A stretch of 6,899 nucleotides of DNA from Chloroflexi bacterium RBG_19FT_COMBO_48_23 (GCA_001795315.1 MGOH01000014.1:1-6899), one strand, 5' to 3'. Shown: positions 1-6,774, counted from the stretch's first letter. Program-made: numbers and translations. Notes: generated by a model from the letters alone, not told the origin.

Positions 1-2
1 GT

Positions 3-785
3 GTGGGCATCGGGGGAAAGACACGCCGCGTAAACCGCCTCATTGAGGATTACATCAAAAGAATCGCAAGTGGTCTCCAGAGCGATAATATCAAAGCTGA
101 ACCGGTTATCCATTACGGCATCGCAGCGGATAAAATCCTTGATTTCACTGTAGAAAAAGGGGTTGATCTGATTATTATGGCTACCCATGGCAGAAGTGGT
201 ATCACGCGTTGGTGGATGGGAAGCGTAGCTGAAAAGGTGATAAGTGAAGCTACAGCCCCGGTTCTGCTCGTCCGAAGCAAACGGCCAGGTAGTAAAACAG
301 GCACTACGGGCAATCCACACTTTCTTCGCAAAATCCTTGCTCCTTTAGATGGCTCAGACATTGGTGAAGCAGCTTTATCTTACGTCGAAACACTGGCTAT
401 AAACTCGCGAGCTTCGGTCGACCTGCTACAGATTGTCTCGCCACCCGGTACAGTAGAAGCCAGTTTACTCGGTGGTCCGGATTGGAGAAAATTTATTAAG
501 GCTATACATGATGCTGGCGAAAATTATCTGAAAAGCATCACTGCTAGATTAAATGACAATGGAGTTAAATCCACATACGAAGTGGTCACTGGTGACCCCG
601 CTGATAAAATAGTAGAATATGCTGAAGATAAAGGGATTAGCTTGATAGCCATGTCAACTCATGGTCGAACGGGTCTCGCCCGCTGGGTATTAGGCAGCGT
701 GGCCGACAAGGTGTTACACAGTGCCAGGATTCCAATATTACTGGCCAGGTCGCCGAAGATGGTTATCCCCAAACCAAGGGGATAA
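3..785 (+). CDS. Universal stress protein, tandem UspA domains (5' partial)
   Basis: Cytoplasmic nucleotide-binding stress protein with two Usp domains in one chain. The reading frame is open to the left edge. The first domain lacks its N-terminal beta strand with the usual PxDGS motif, so the gene starts before the window and the GTG at 3 is not the real start. Counting from position 3, the rest of domain 1 covers about residues 1-93 and domain 2 about 107-253, beginning with the strand ILAPLDGS. Each domain keeps the ATP-binding signature G/A/S-x2-G-x9-G-S: ATHG at 60-63 with GS at 73-74, and STHG at 218-221 with GS at 231-232. Both therefore look like the ATP-binding class. The exact stress signal cannot be told from sequence. 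The gene ends 60 bases before ino1 on the same strand, and I see no terminator between them, so co-transcription is possible but unproven. Confidence 0.9.
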   Translation: MGIGGKTRRVNRLIEDYIKRIASGLQSDNIKAEPVIHYGIAADKILDFTVEKGVDLIIMATHGRSGITRWWMGSVAEKVISEATAPVLLVRSKRPGSKTGTTGNPHFLRKILAPLDGSDIGEAALSYVETLAINSRASVDLLQIVSPPGTVEASLLGGPDWRKFIKAIHDAGENYLKSITARLNDNGVKSTYEVVTGDPADKIVEYAEDKGISLIAMSTHGRTGLARWVLGSVADKVLHSARIPILLARSPKMVIPKPRG

Positions 786-832
786 AATATAAGGGCACCA
801 TCAGCCAAATAATTATAAAGCAGAAATAGAAA

Positions 833-838
833 AGAGGA
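833..838 (+). promoter_or_regulatory. Ribosome binding site of ino1
   Basis: AGAGGA lies 7 bases before the ATG at 846. It supports this start, as does the fact that the NAD-binding strand begins within the first ten residues. Confidence 0.6.
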
Positions 839-845
839 AACAGTC

Positions 846-1973
846 ATGGGAAAAGTAAATGTAGCTATAATAGGTGTTGGCAATTGCGCCTCTTCACTTG
901 TTCAGGGCATACATTATTATAAAAAAGCAAGAGAAGGTGAGTCCGTGCCCGGCCTAATGCATATAAATCTGGACGGCTACCATATAAACAATATCAATTT
1001 CGTAGCCGCCTTTGATATAGACAAAAACAAAGTTGGGAAGGATCTAGCCGAAGCTATTTTCACCAAACCTAATAATACCTTCAAGTTTTGCGATGTTCCT
1101 AACACAGGTGTCAAAGTAACCCGAGGCATGACTCACGATGGGCTGGGGAAATATTTATCACAGATAATCACCAAGTCATCGGGGGCCACAGCTAACATTG
1201 TTGGCATTCTTAAGGAGACAAAAACAGATGTTGTGGTAAATTTTCTGCCGGTTGGAAGCGAAGAGGCAACCAAGTGGTACATAGAACAAGTTTTAGCCGC
1301 TGGTTGTGGTTTTATTAACTGCATACCGGTCTTTATTGCTCGCGAACCCTACTGGTATAAACGCTTCGCCGAGGCAGGATTACCAATTATCGGTGATGAT
1401 ATCAAATCCCAGGTCGGAGCTACAATCACCCATCGGGTGCTAACTAGACTCTTTCGTGACCGTGGGGTTAAACTAGAAAGAACCTATCAACTTAACTTCG
1501 GCGGCAATACCGACTTCTATAACATGCTGGAGAGAGAGCGACTAGAATCAAAGAAAATCTCCAAAACTAATGCAGTAACCTCCCAGCTAGATTATGAAAT
1601 TGAGCCTTCCAACATCTACGTCGGTCCCAGTGACTATGTGCCCTGGTTGGCTGACCGTAAATTCTGCTACATCAAAATGGAAGGGCGCACTTTTGGCGAC
1701 GTCCCTCTCAATTTGGAGCTTAAAATGGAGGTTTGGGATAGTCCTAACTCCGCTGGGGTGGTTATTGATGCCATAAGATGCTGCAAATTAGCTATAGATA
1801 GAGGTCTAGTCGGAAGTATAGTAGCCCCTAGCGCCTACTTTATGAAGTCGCCACCAATCCAATATTCTGACGACGAAGCCCACAGGCGGGTCGAGAACTT
1901 CATCGCTGGCAAGGACCAACAGACACCTATTTGTCTTCCCGAAATAGCCAGCGAAAAGACAAAGCAAAGTTAG
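846..1973 (+). CDS. ino1: Inositol-3-phosphate synthase, short actinobacterial/archaeal type
   Basis: NAD-dependent cytoplasmic enzyme that isomerises D-glucose 6-phosphate to 1D-myo-inositol 3-phosphate, the first committed step to inositol lipids and inositol solutes. The 375 residues match the short prokaryotic form (mycobacterial Ino1 is about 367) and not the roughly 530-residue eukaryotic form. The Rossmann NAD-binding loop GVGNCASS is at 10-17. Further family blocks are [14 protein letters not shown] at 132-145, [15 protein letters not shown] at 183-197, the lysine-rich [15 protein letters not shown] at 226-240, GDVPLNLE at 284-291 with WDSPNSAG at 297-304, and MKSPP at 333-337. These run nearly residue for residue with the mycobacterial protein as I remember it, including the conserved catalytic-domain lysines. 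The gene is followed after 48 bases by a PimA-like glycosyltransferase and then a PI-phosphate synthase, so its product probably feeds membrane lipid synthesis. Use of inositol phosphate for a compatible solute is an alternative. Confidence 0.95.
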   Translation: MGKVNVAIIGVGNCASSLVQGIHYYKKAREGESVPGLMHINLDGYHINNINFVAAFDIDKNKVGKDLAEAIFTKPNNTFKFCDVPNTGVKVTRGMTHDGLGKYLSQIITKSSGATANIVGILKETKTDVVVNFLPVGSEEATKWYIEQVLAAGCGFINCIPVFIAREPYWYKRFAEAGLPIIGDDIKSQVGATITHRVLTRLFRDRGVKLERTYQLNFGGNTDFYNMLERERLESKKISKTNAVTSQLDYEIEPSNIYVGPSDYVPWLADRKFCYIKMEGRTFGDVPLNLELKMEVWDSPNSAGVVIDAIRCCKLAIDRGLVGSIVAPSAYFMKSPPIQYSDDEAHRRVENFIAGKDQQTPICLPEIASEKTKQS

Positions 1974-2021
1974 ATAGAGCACAAAGATTGTTAGGTTCGC
2001 CGAGATAGGGCAATAGCAGTA

Positions 2022-3140
2022 GTGAAAATCGGATTAGTTTCCCCATATGACTATTCATTCCCAAGTGGCGTTGTCAATCACATCGCCTATCTGGCTCATA
2101 ATTTCACACAAGCGGGGCATAGGGTCAAAATTATAGCCCCATGCCCAACAAGAGGAACTCGCTACTTCGAAGAGGAGGTTACCCCAGTAGGAAAGCCCCT
2201 GCCTGTACCATATGCCGGCTCAATAGCTAGAATACCAGTATCCCCCTGGTTGCCAGCTCAAATAGGTGAAATTTTAGCTAAAGAGGAGTTTGATATTTTA
2301 CACTTACACGAACCATTCGCACCAATGGTCTGCTTGAGTGCCCTCCTTAAGTCAAACTCCATAAATGTCGGCACTTTTCACGCCTGCCACAGTAAGCCTA
2401 GAACCTACTGGCTAGGCAAATTTATCTTTAGGAGATGGCTTTCCAAACTAAATGGTAAAATCGCCGTCTCCAAACCGGCACTGGAATATGTGAACCGCCA
2501 TCTGCCGGGTGACTATCGTATTATCCCAAATGGCATAGATACTGAACTTTTTCGCTTTGATGGCCCTGCACGTAAAGAATTCGCTGATGGCAAGGTAAAT
2601 ATCCTCTTCGTCGGCCGACTTGAAAGGCGAAAGGGACTGGGCTATTTGCTTAATGCATGTGCCAAAGTTAAACGTAGCTTTCCCAACTTCCGTGTAATTG
2701 TAGTTGGCCCAGGCACTGTATTACGCCTTAGATATGAAAAATTGGTCGAGGATATGAGCCTGACCAACCACGTGGTTTTTACTGGTTTTGTCCCTAGCGC
2801 TGAGTTACCCTCATATTACCGCAGTGCTGATATTTTCTGCGCCCCGGCCACCGGTGGTGAAAGCTTTGGCATAGTATTGTTGGAAGCTATGGCATGCGGA
2901 AAACCAGTAGTTGCCACCAGCATTCAAGGCTATGCTAGTGTGCTAGCTCATGGTGATGAGGGTTTGCTTGTGCCACCCAAAAATGTGGAATCATTGGCCC
3001 AAGCCCTGCTATCGCTCCTGCATGACAAATCGTTGCGCCTACAGATGGGAGATAAGGGAAAAATCAAAGCCGATAAATATAGCTGGCCGAACATTGCACG
3101 ACAAGTTACAGATTACTATAACAGCTTGCTTAGTAGTTGA
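2022..3140 (+). CDS. pimA: GT4 glycosyltransferase, PimA-like phosphatidylinositol mannosyltransferase
   Basis: Probable membrane-associated GT-B enzyme that moves mannose from GDP-mannose to phosphatidylinositol at the inner face of the membrane. It has 372 residues, against about 378-386 in mycobacterial PimA. The N-terminal domain has the start KIGLVSPY, G16 of the donor loop (GGV reads SGV here), PVPYAGSIAR at 61-70, LHLHEP at 93-98 and H120 in TFH, which corresponds to the PimA active-site histidine. The C-terminal domain has GRLERRKG at 198-205 (donor-phosphate R199 and K204) and the GT4 EX7E motif E280-E288 in GGESFGIVLLE. The start is the GTG at 2022: an in-frame TAG at 1992 closes the frame upstream and no other start codon lies between. 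A weak AUAGGG sits 11 bases before it. The context of ino1 upstream and a PI-phosphate synthase downstream supports the call. MshA, which uses inositol phosphate directly, is less likely on length and motif match. Acceptor and sugar are inferred. Confidence 0.85.
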   Translation: MKIGLVSPYDYSFPSGVVNHIAYLAHNFTQAGHRVKIIAPCPTRGTRYFEEEVTPVGKPLPVPYAGSIARIPVSPWLPAQIGEILAKEEFDILHLHEPFAPMVCLSALLKSNSINVGTFHACHSKPRTYWLGKFIFRRWLSKLNGKIAVSKPALEYVNRHLPGDYRIIPNGIDTELFRFDGPARKEFADGKVNILFVGRLERRKGLGYLLNACAKVKRSFPNFRVIVVGPGTVLRLRYEKLVEDMSLTNHVVFTGFVPSAELPSYYRSADIFCAPATGGESFGIVLLEAMACGKPVVATSIQGYASVLAHGDEGLLVPPKNVESLAQALLSLLHDKSLRLQMGDKGKIKADKYSWPNIARQVTDYYNSLLSS

Positions 3141-3155
3141 GCGTAGGAACACTCT

Positions 3156-3758
3156 GTGAAAAACTTAGCTGAACTCAGACGAATAGCTGCTCGATGGATT
3201 ACTGAGCCACTAAACACGGTTCTGGTCAAAAGCCGACTAAAGCCTAACGCCTTGACATGGATAGCCCTGACAGTAAGCATAATCGCAGCTGGGGCTATTG
3301 CCACCAACAAACTTCTCATCGGCGGATTTCTAGTCCTTCTTTCAGGGTTATTTGATATTCTGGACGGGGCATTAGCTCGCTTAACTAACCAGGCCACTCG
3401 CTTCGGTGCTCTGTTAGACTCAACTTTCGATCGGATTTCTGATGCCATAGTATTTTTAGGCCTGTTGGCTCTATACATAAGAAGCGGAGACACGCTTGAA
3501 GTAGTCCTTATTTTCTTGGCCTTGATCGGCGCATTGCTCACCAGCTACGTACGAGCTAGAGCCGAAGGCCTGGGGGTAAACTGCCCTGTCGGTTTGTTTA
3601 CCAGGACTGAGAGAGTTATAATATTAGCGCTTGGCTTACTTCTAAACCCGTTGTGCAAATTCAGCATTCTTATAGCTCTGGTGATTTTGATAGTTCTTGG
3701 CTTTATTACTGTGGGACAACGGTTAGTATATGTAAGGCAACAAACGAAAGGTCAATAA
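3156..3758 (+). CDS. pgsA: CDP-alcohol phosphatidyltransferase, probable PI-phosphate synthase
   Basis: Integral membrane enzyme that probably condenses CDP-diacylglycerol with inositol 3-phosphate to give phosphatidylinositol phosphate and CMP. The family signature D-x2-D-G-x2-A-R-x8-G-x3-D-x3-D is complete: D67, D70, G71, A74, R75, G84, D88 and D92, which bind metal and CDP. About six hydrophobic helices can be seen, near 32-49, 52-66, 97-107, 115-130, 154-165 and 168-187. Features shared with mycobacterial PgsA1 as I remember it, rather than with glycerophosphate-using PgsA, are TRFGALLDSTFDRISD at 81-96, YVRARAE at 131-137, the ERVII stretch at 152-156 and QR at 188-189, which sit in the positions of the inositol-phosphate site. 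Start is the GTG at 3156 with UAGGA 7 bases upstream. It lies only 15 bases after the PimA-like gene, so the two are surely co-transcribed. An archaetidylinositol-phosphate or other alcohol specificity cannot be excluded from sequence. Confidence 0.85.
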   Translation: MKNLAELRRIAARWITEPLNTVLVKSRLKPNALTWIALTVSIIAAGAIATNKLLIGGFLVLLSGLFDILDGALARLTNQATRFGALLDSTFDRISDAIVFLGLLALYIRSGDTLEVVLIFLALIGALLTSYVRARAEGLGVNCPVGLFTRTERVIILALGLLLNPLCKFSILIALVILIVLGFITVGQRLVYVRQQTKGQ

Positions 3759-3780
3759 AGCAAAATGACGGTGAAAAATC

Positions 3781-3969
3781 ATGAGTGACAAGACATTTGA
3801 ATTGAGCCTGATTACTCTAAGCCTAATTGCTCTACTATGGATAGTGCTCGGAGGCATCTTCGGGATACTAAGCATCACCTGGGTAATAATTACCGGCTTG
3901 GCGGTATGGATTATTGGCGGCGGGACATTGCTCTACTTCTGGGGTAAAAACTATATGTCGCGGATTTAA
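3781..3969 (+). CDS. Small two-helix membrane protein, function unknown
   Basis: I do not recognise this 62-residue protein. After a short polar start (MSDKTFE) it consists of two hydrophobic stretches, about residues 8-30 and 32-54, separated by a tight turn, and it ends in a short basic tail (GKNYMSRI). No cysteine or histidine and no evident catalytic motif is present, so a structural or partner role in the membrane is more likely than an enzyme. The second helix is rich in tryptophan, glycine and isoleucine (WIIGGG at 43-48). The ATG at 3781 is chosen because the alternative ATG at 3765 and GTG at 3771 lie in another frame that stops within a few codons. Its ribosome binding site is weak. 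It follows the PI-phosphate synthase gene by 22 bases, so it probably belongs to the lipid operon. Its composition and place argue for a real gene, but homologues were not checked. Confidence 0.6.
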   Translation: MSDKTFELSLITLSLIALLWIVLGGIFGILSITWVIITGLAVWIIGGGTLLYFWGKNYMSRI

Positions 3970-4033
3970 TTTCCAAGTCTTATAAGTATATAGAGTTACC
4001 CCCAAATTTCACACCAAGCTAGAATAAAAAATC

Positions 4034-5317
4034 ATGTCAGTTACAGCGATTATCGGTGCCCAATGGGGAGACGAAGGAAAAGGGAAAATAGTAGATCTCC
4101 TCGCCACATCAGCAAAGGCAGTAGTTCGTTTCTCCGGAGGCGACAATGCTGGGCACACCGTAATTAATCCCTACGGTGAATTCAAACTCCACATAGTTCC
4201 CTCGGGTATCTTCAACGCTGGAGCAATCTGCATAATCGGTAACGGTGTAGCAATTAACCCGGTAATACTGCTGGAGGAAATTGAGAACCTTCAGAAACAC
4301 GGCGTTGATACCAGTCACCTCTTCATCAGTGACCGGGCACATTTGATAATGCCCTATCACACCCTCATGGATGGACTGGAAGAGGAGCGACGAGGTAAGG
4401 GTGCTATAGGCACCACACGCAAAGGAATAGGCCCCGTTTTCGCCGATAAGATAGCTCGCCTCGGAATCCGCACCTGCGACTTACTGAACAAGAAGGAATT
4501 TCGGTCTCGGCTTGCCTCAATCCTCGAACCCAAGAACGCCATTCTGACCAAAATATACAACGCTCCACCACTGTCTTTGGAAGAGATATACGAGCAATAC
4601 TGTTCCTATGGAGAGCGGCTAGCCCCGTTCATTCGAGACACTGGCCAAATAGTTCGGGACATGATATCCCAGAAGCAACCAATTATATTAGAAGGCGCGC
4701 AGGGCACTATGCTTGACCCCGACTTCGGCACCTATCCTTATGTAACTTCTTCTTCACCCTTGGCCGCTGCTGGTTCTATCGGTGCGGGGATAAGCCCTAA
4801 GCAAATCGACCAAATCATCGGTGTCTTCAAGGCTTATACCACACGAGTAGGTGGTGGACCTATGCCCACTGAACTAAAGGATAAAACCGGTGAGTTCATC
4901 AGAGAACGAGCTCATGAATATGGTGCCACCACAGGTAGACCACGACGCTGTGGCTGGTTCGATGCTGTAGCCGGACGTTTCAGCGCCCAAATCAATGGTT
5001 TTACCGGTATAGCCCTAACCCGCCTCGATGTTCTGGACGCACTCGACTCAATAAAGGTATGCACAGGCTACCAAGTTGAAGGAAATGTCTTAAAAGCCTT
5101 TCCAGGTGATTTGGCTATCCTTGGTAAATGCCAACCAATTTACGAAGAACTGCCGGGCTGGCGCACAGAAACGAGCACCATCCGCAACATAAAACAGCTG
5201 CCATCCCAAGCCCAACGCTATATATCCCGACTCGAAGAACTTCTCTCCTGCCCCATGTCCATCATTTCCGTTGGCGCCAACCGACACCAGACAATAATGG
5301 TCGAAAAGGTTATGTAA
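4034..5317 (+). CDS. purA: Adenylosuccinate synthase
   Basis: Cytoplasmic enzyme that joins IMP and aspartate with GTP hydrolysis to give adenylosuccinate, the first step of the AMP branch of purine synthesis. The 427 residues equal the usual bacterial length. The GTP loop GAQWGDEGKGK is at 8-18, with the catalytic base D13 and catalytic H41 in NAGHT. Other family blocks are IGTTRKGIGP at 125-134 (IMP binding), LEGAQG at 219-224, TRVGGGP at 270-276, TTGRPRRCGWFD at 299-310, LTRLDVLD at 328-335, EELPGWR at 371-377 and SVGANRHQTI at 412-421. All key residues are present, so the enzyme should be active. The ATG at 4034 places the P-loop at the usual distance from the N-terminus, although its ribosome binding site is poor. 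It lies 64 bases after the small membrane protein gene. That is the largest gap in the + strand run, so it may have its own promoter, but none is clear enough to annotate. Confidence 0.98.
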   Translation: MSVTAIIGAQWGDEGKGKIVDLLATSAKAVVRFSGGDNAGHTVINPYGEFKLHIVPSGIFNAGAICIIGNGVAINPVILLEEIENLQKHGVDTSHLFISDRAHLIMPYHTLMDGLEEERRGKGAIGTTRKGIGPVFADKIARLGIRTCDLLNKKEFRSRLASILEPKNAILTKIYNAPPLSLEEIYEQYCSYGERLAPFIRDTGQIVRDMISQKQPIILEGAQGTMLDPDFGTYPYVTSSSPLAAAGSIGAGISPKQIDQIIGVFKAYTTRVGGGPMPTELKDKTGEFIRERAHEYGATTGRPRRCGWFDAVAGRFSAQINGFTGIALTRLDVLDALDSIKVCTGYQVEGNVLKAFPGDLAILGKCQPIYEELPGWRTETSTIRNIKQLPSQAQRYISRLEELLSCPMSIISVGANRHQTIMVEKVM

Positions 5318-5340
5318 GACCTTCCAAGCTTTAAGGCAAA

Positions 5341-5355
5341 TCCTTTTGAAAAGGA
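5341..5355 (+). repeat. Perfect inverted repeat overlapping a ribosome binding site
   Basis: TCCTTTTGAAAAGGA is a perfect palindrome around a central G. In RNA it can form a 5-bp stem (UCCUU/AAGGA) with a UUGAA loop. Its right arm contains most of the AAGGAG ribosome binding site of the next gene, so folding would hide that site. The stem is short, so it may be incidental. Confidence 0.4.
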
Positions 5356-5356
5356 G
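5351..5356 (+). promoter_or_regulatory. Ribosome binding site of the MGMT-like gene
   Basis: AAGGAG, the best ribosome binding site on the + strand of the window, lies 7 bases before the ATG at 5364 and fixes that start. Confidence 0.8.
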
Positions 5357-5363
5357 TTAAACT

Positions 5364-5846
5364 ATGCCTAAAACGCGTAAGACATGGCGACAGAAGCTAG
5401 AAGAAGAACATCCCGAGCATGGTAAAGTAGTTGACGTTCCGCCCAAAATGCAAAGCAGATTCGGAACCGGGAAAATGCTTATCCCCAAACCGCTGGATAT
5501 TGATTCATTAATCCAAAAAGTCCAGAAAGGACAACTTGCCACTGTGACTCAGATTAGGGAAAAATTAGCCAAAGGTGCGCACGCCCATTGCTCTTGTCCT
5601 ATGACAACCGGGATTTTCCTTCGAATTGTTGCCGAAGTAGCAGAGGAGGATTTGAGTAACGGAAAAAGAGAAGTAACACCTTACTGGCGCGTGATTAAGG
5701 CAGATGGCAGTTTGAATGAAAAATTTCCCGGCGGGGTGCTGGTTCAGGCTGCTCGCCTAAAGGAAGAGGGACATATCATCGAGCCATGCAGAGGCAAAAA
5801 GCCACCTAGGGTGAAGAACTTCGAAAAATCATTGCAGGAGCTGTGA
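5364..5846 (+). CDS. MGMT/alkyltransferase-like domain protein without PCHR motif
   Basis: A 160-residue soluble protein. Residues about 46-138 follow the layout of the DNA-binding domain of O6-alkylguanine-DNA alkyltransferases: a helix (DIDSLIQKVQKGQLATVTQIREKLAK, 45-70) matching the 'GxVxTYGxIA' segment, a second helix region (79-99), then TPYWRV at 105-110, DGSL at 114-117 and PGGVLVQAARLKEEGH at 122-137, matching 'PCHRVvnsdG...GG...kxxLLxxEG'. The active-site PCHRV is replaced by PYWRV, so the normal methyl-acceptor cysteine is absent. Two cysteines at 76 and 78 (HCSCP) sit elsewhere, and C142 lies in the tail. It could be an alkyltransferase-like lesion sensor or a repurposed DNA-binding protein. 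The N-terminal 40 residues are charged and of unclear role. I recall similar proteins in other bacteria annotated 'MGMT family'. It starts 46 bases after purA on the same strand and ends 14 bases from convergent dapA. Confidence 0.6.
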   Translation: MPKTRKTWRQKLEEEHPEHGKVVDVPPKMQSRFGTGKMLIPKPLDIDSLIQKVQKGQLATVTQIREKLAKGAHAHCSCPMTTGIFLRIVAEVAEEDLSNGKREVTPYWRVIKADGSLNEKFPGGVLVQAARLKEEGHIIEPCRGKKPPRVKNFEKSLQEL

Positions 5847-5860
5847 CTACAAATCCAAAT

Positions 5861-6763
5861 TTAGGTTTTAGCAGCTATCGGCAAGTCGATCTTATAGTTC
5901 TTCAAGGTCTGCTCGATAACAGCCCTGGATTTCTCATCTGGCTCAGTAAGCGGCAAGCGCGGCTTACCCACAAAAAAGCCCAAGTGATTTAAAGCATATT
6001 TAACTGGTATTGGATTGGCAACAACAAACATGGCGTTAACCAAAGGAAGTAAATTTCGATGAGTCGCTGCCGCTTTTTCGATTTTGCCCTGTATGTAATC
6101 ATCTATCATCTGCTTAAACTGAAGCCCAACCAGATGTGAAATCACACTGATAATTCCATATCCGCCCAAGCATAGTATAGGAAACGTGTCGCCATCATTG
6201 CCGCTGTAAACTAGGAAATCCTTCCTAGCTCCCTGTATAATCTTAGCTATCTGCTCAAGATTAGCACTAGCCTCCTTCACTCCAACAATATTATCAATCT
6301 GGCTAAGCCTGACACAGGTTTCAGCAGCCAAGCTGGTAACAGTGCGTGACGGCACATTATAAATTATGCATGGCAGACTGGTTGCCCCAGCTATAGCCTT
6401 AAAATGCTCGTATAAACCATCCTGGGTAGGACGATTATAGTAAGGCACCACCAAAAGACAGCCGTCAACTCCAGCCTTCTCCGCCTCTTTGGTCAACTCT
6501 ATGCTCTCTGCTGTATTGTAATTGCCAGTGCCAGCTATAACTATGCCCCGTTTACCAACAGCCGACTTAATTTCAGCAAAAAGGTTCAGTTTTTCCTCAT
6601 GAGTAAGAGTCGGGCATTCTCCGGTAGTGCCGGATACCAGAAGCCCATCACTACCTGAATCAAGCAGGCCCTTAGCCAACTTTTTAGCCTGTACGTAATC
6701 AACTTTACCTTTAGTATCAAAGGGAGTAACCATTGCAGTGAGCAAGCGACCAAACTTCTCCAT
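5861..6763 (-). CDS. dapA: 4-Hydroxy-tetrahydrodipicolinate synthase
   Basis: Cytoplasmic TIM-barrel aldolase that condenses pyruvate with aspartate semialdehyde, the first committed step to diaminopimelate and lysine. It has 300 residues, near the usual 290-300. The Schiff-base lysine is K163 (GVKEAS). The catalytic triad residues T47 (GTTGE, 45-49), Y135 (IYNVPSRT, 134-141) and Y109 (VPYYN) are present, as are R140 and NPIPVK at 250-255. I place the start at the ATG at 6763. GGAGG lies 6 bases upstream, and the N-terminus then matches the family (GRLLTAMVTPF). A longer open frame up to 6856 would overlap the end of asd and add 31 residues with no match to the family. GTG at 6766 is a possible alternative, but only 3 bases from the ribosome binding site. 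Compared with E. coli DapA, lysine-site residues H56 and N80 are replaced by K58 and Y82. The gene lies 22 bases after asd and is probably in its operon. Confidence 0.97.
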   Translation of the reverse strand: MEKFGRLLTAMVTPFDTKGKVDYVQAKKLAKGLLDSGSDGLLVSGTTGECPTLTHEEKLNLFAEIKSAVGKRGIVIAGTGNYNTAESIELTKEAEKAGVDGCLLVVPYYNRPTQDGLYEHFKAIAGATSLPCIIYNVPSRTVTSLAAETCVRLSQIDNIVGVKEASANLEQIAKIIQGARKDFLVYSGNDGDTFPILCLGGYGIISVISHLVGLQFKQMIDDYIQGKIEKAAATHRNLLPLVNAMFVVANPIPVKYALNHLGFFVGKPRLPLTEPDEKSRAVIEQTLKNYKIDLPIAAKT

Positions 6764-6769
6764 CACAAG

Positions 6770-6774
6770 CCTCC
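6770..6774 (-). promoter_or_regulatory. Ribosome binding site of dapA
   Basis: Reads GGAGG on the - strand, 6 bases before the ATG at 6763 and 3 before a GTG at 6766. It decides for the short dapA product starting MEKFGR. Confidence 0.8.

Noticed and set aside
786..845. ino1 promoter (TATAAA at 814-819)
   Set aside because: No matching -35 sequence at a suitable distance; the region is simply AT-rich.
2950..3159. Open frame of 69 codons overlapping the end of the PimA-like gene
   Set aside because: Lies out of frame inside a gene with clear family motifs to its end. Its translation is of low complexity, rich in Cys, Trp and Arg, as expected for a shadow frame.
3116..3541. 141-codon antisense frame over the PI-phosphate synthase gene
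   Set aside because: It mirrors a gene with a complete CDP-alcohol phosphotransferase signature. The antisense translation is Arg/Ser/Ala rich with no recognisable domain.
3970..4033. A purA promoter in the 64-base gap (TATAAG at 3981-3986)
   Set aside because: The AT-rich box has no acceptable -35 element at about 17 bases, so it cannot be told from background.
5305..5322. Hairpin AAGGTT...GACCTT across the purA stop codon as a terminator
   Set aside because: Only five good pairs plus a wobble, and no T-tract follows. A read-through operon is as likely.
5128..5334. 68-codon + strand frame over the end of purA
   Set aside because: Lies in another frame within the conserved purA C-terminus and has no ribosome binding site or domain.
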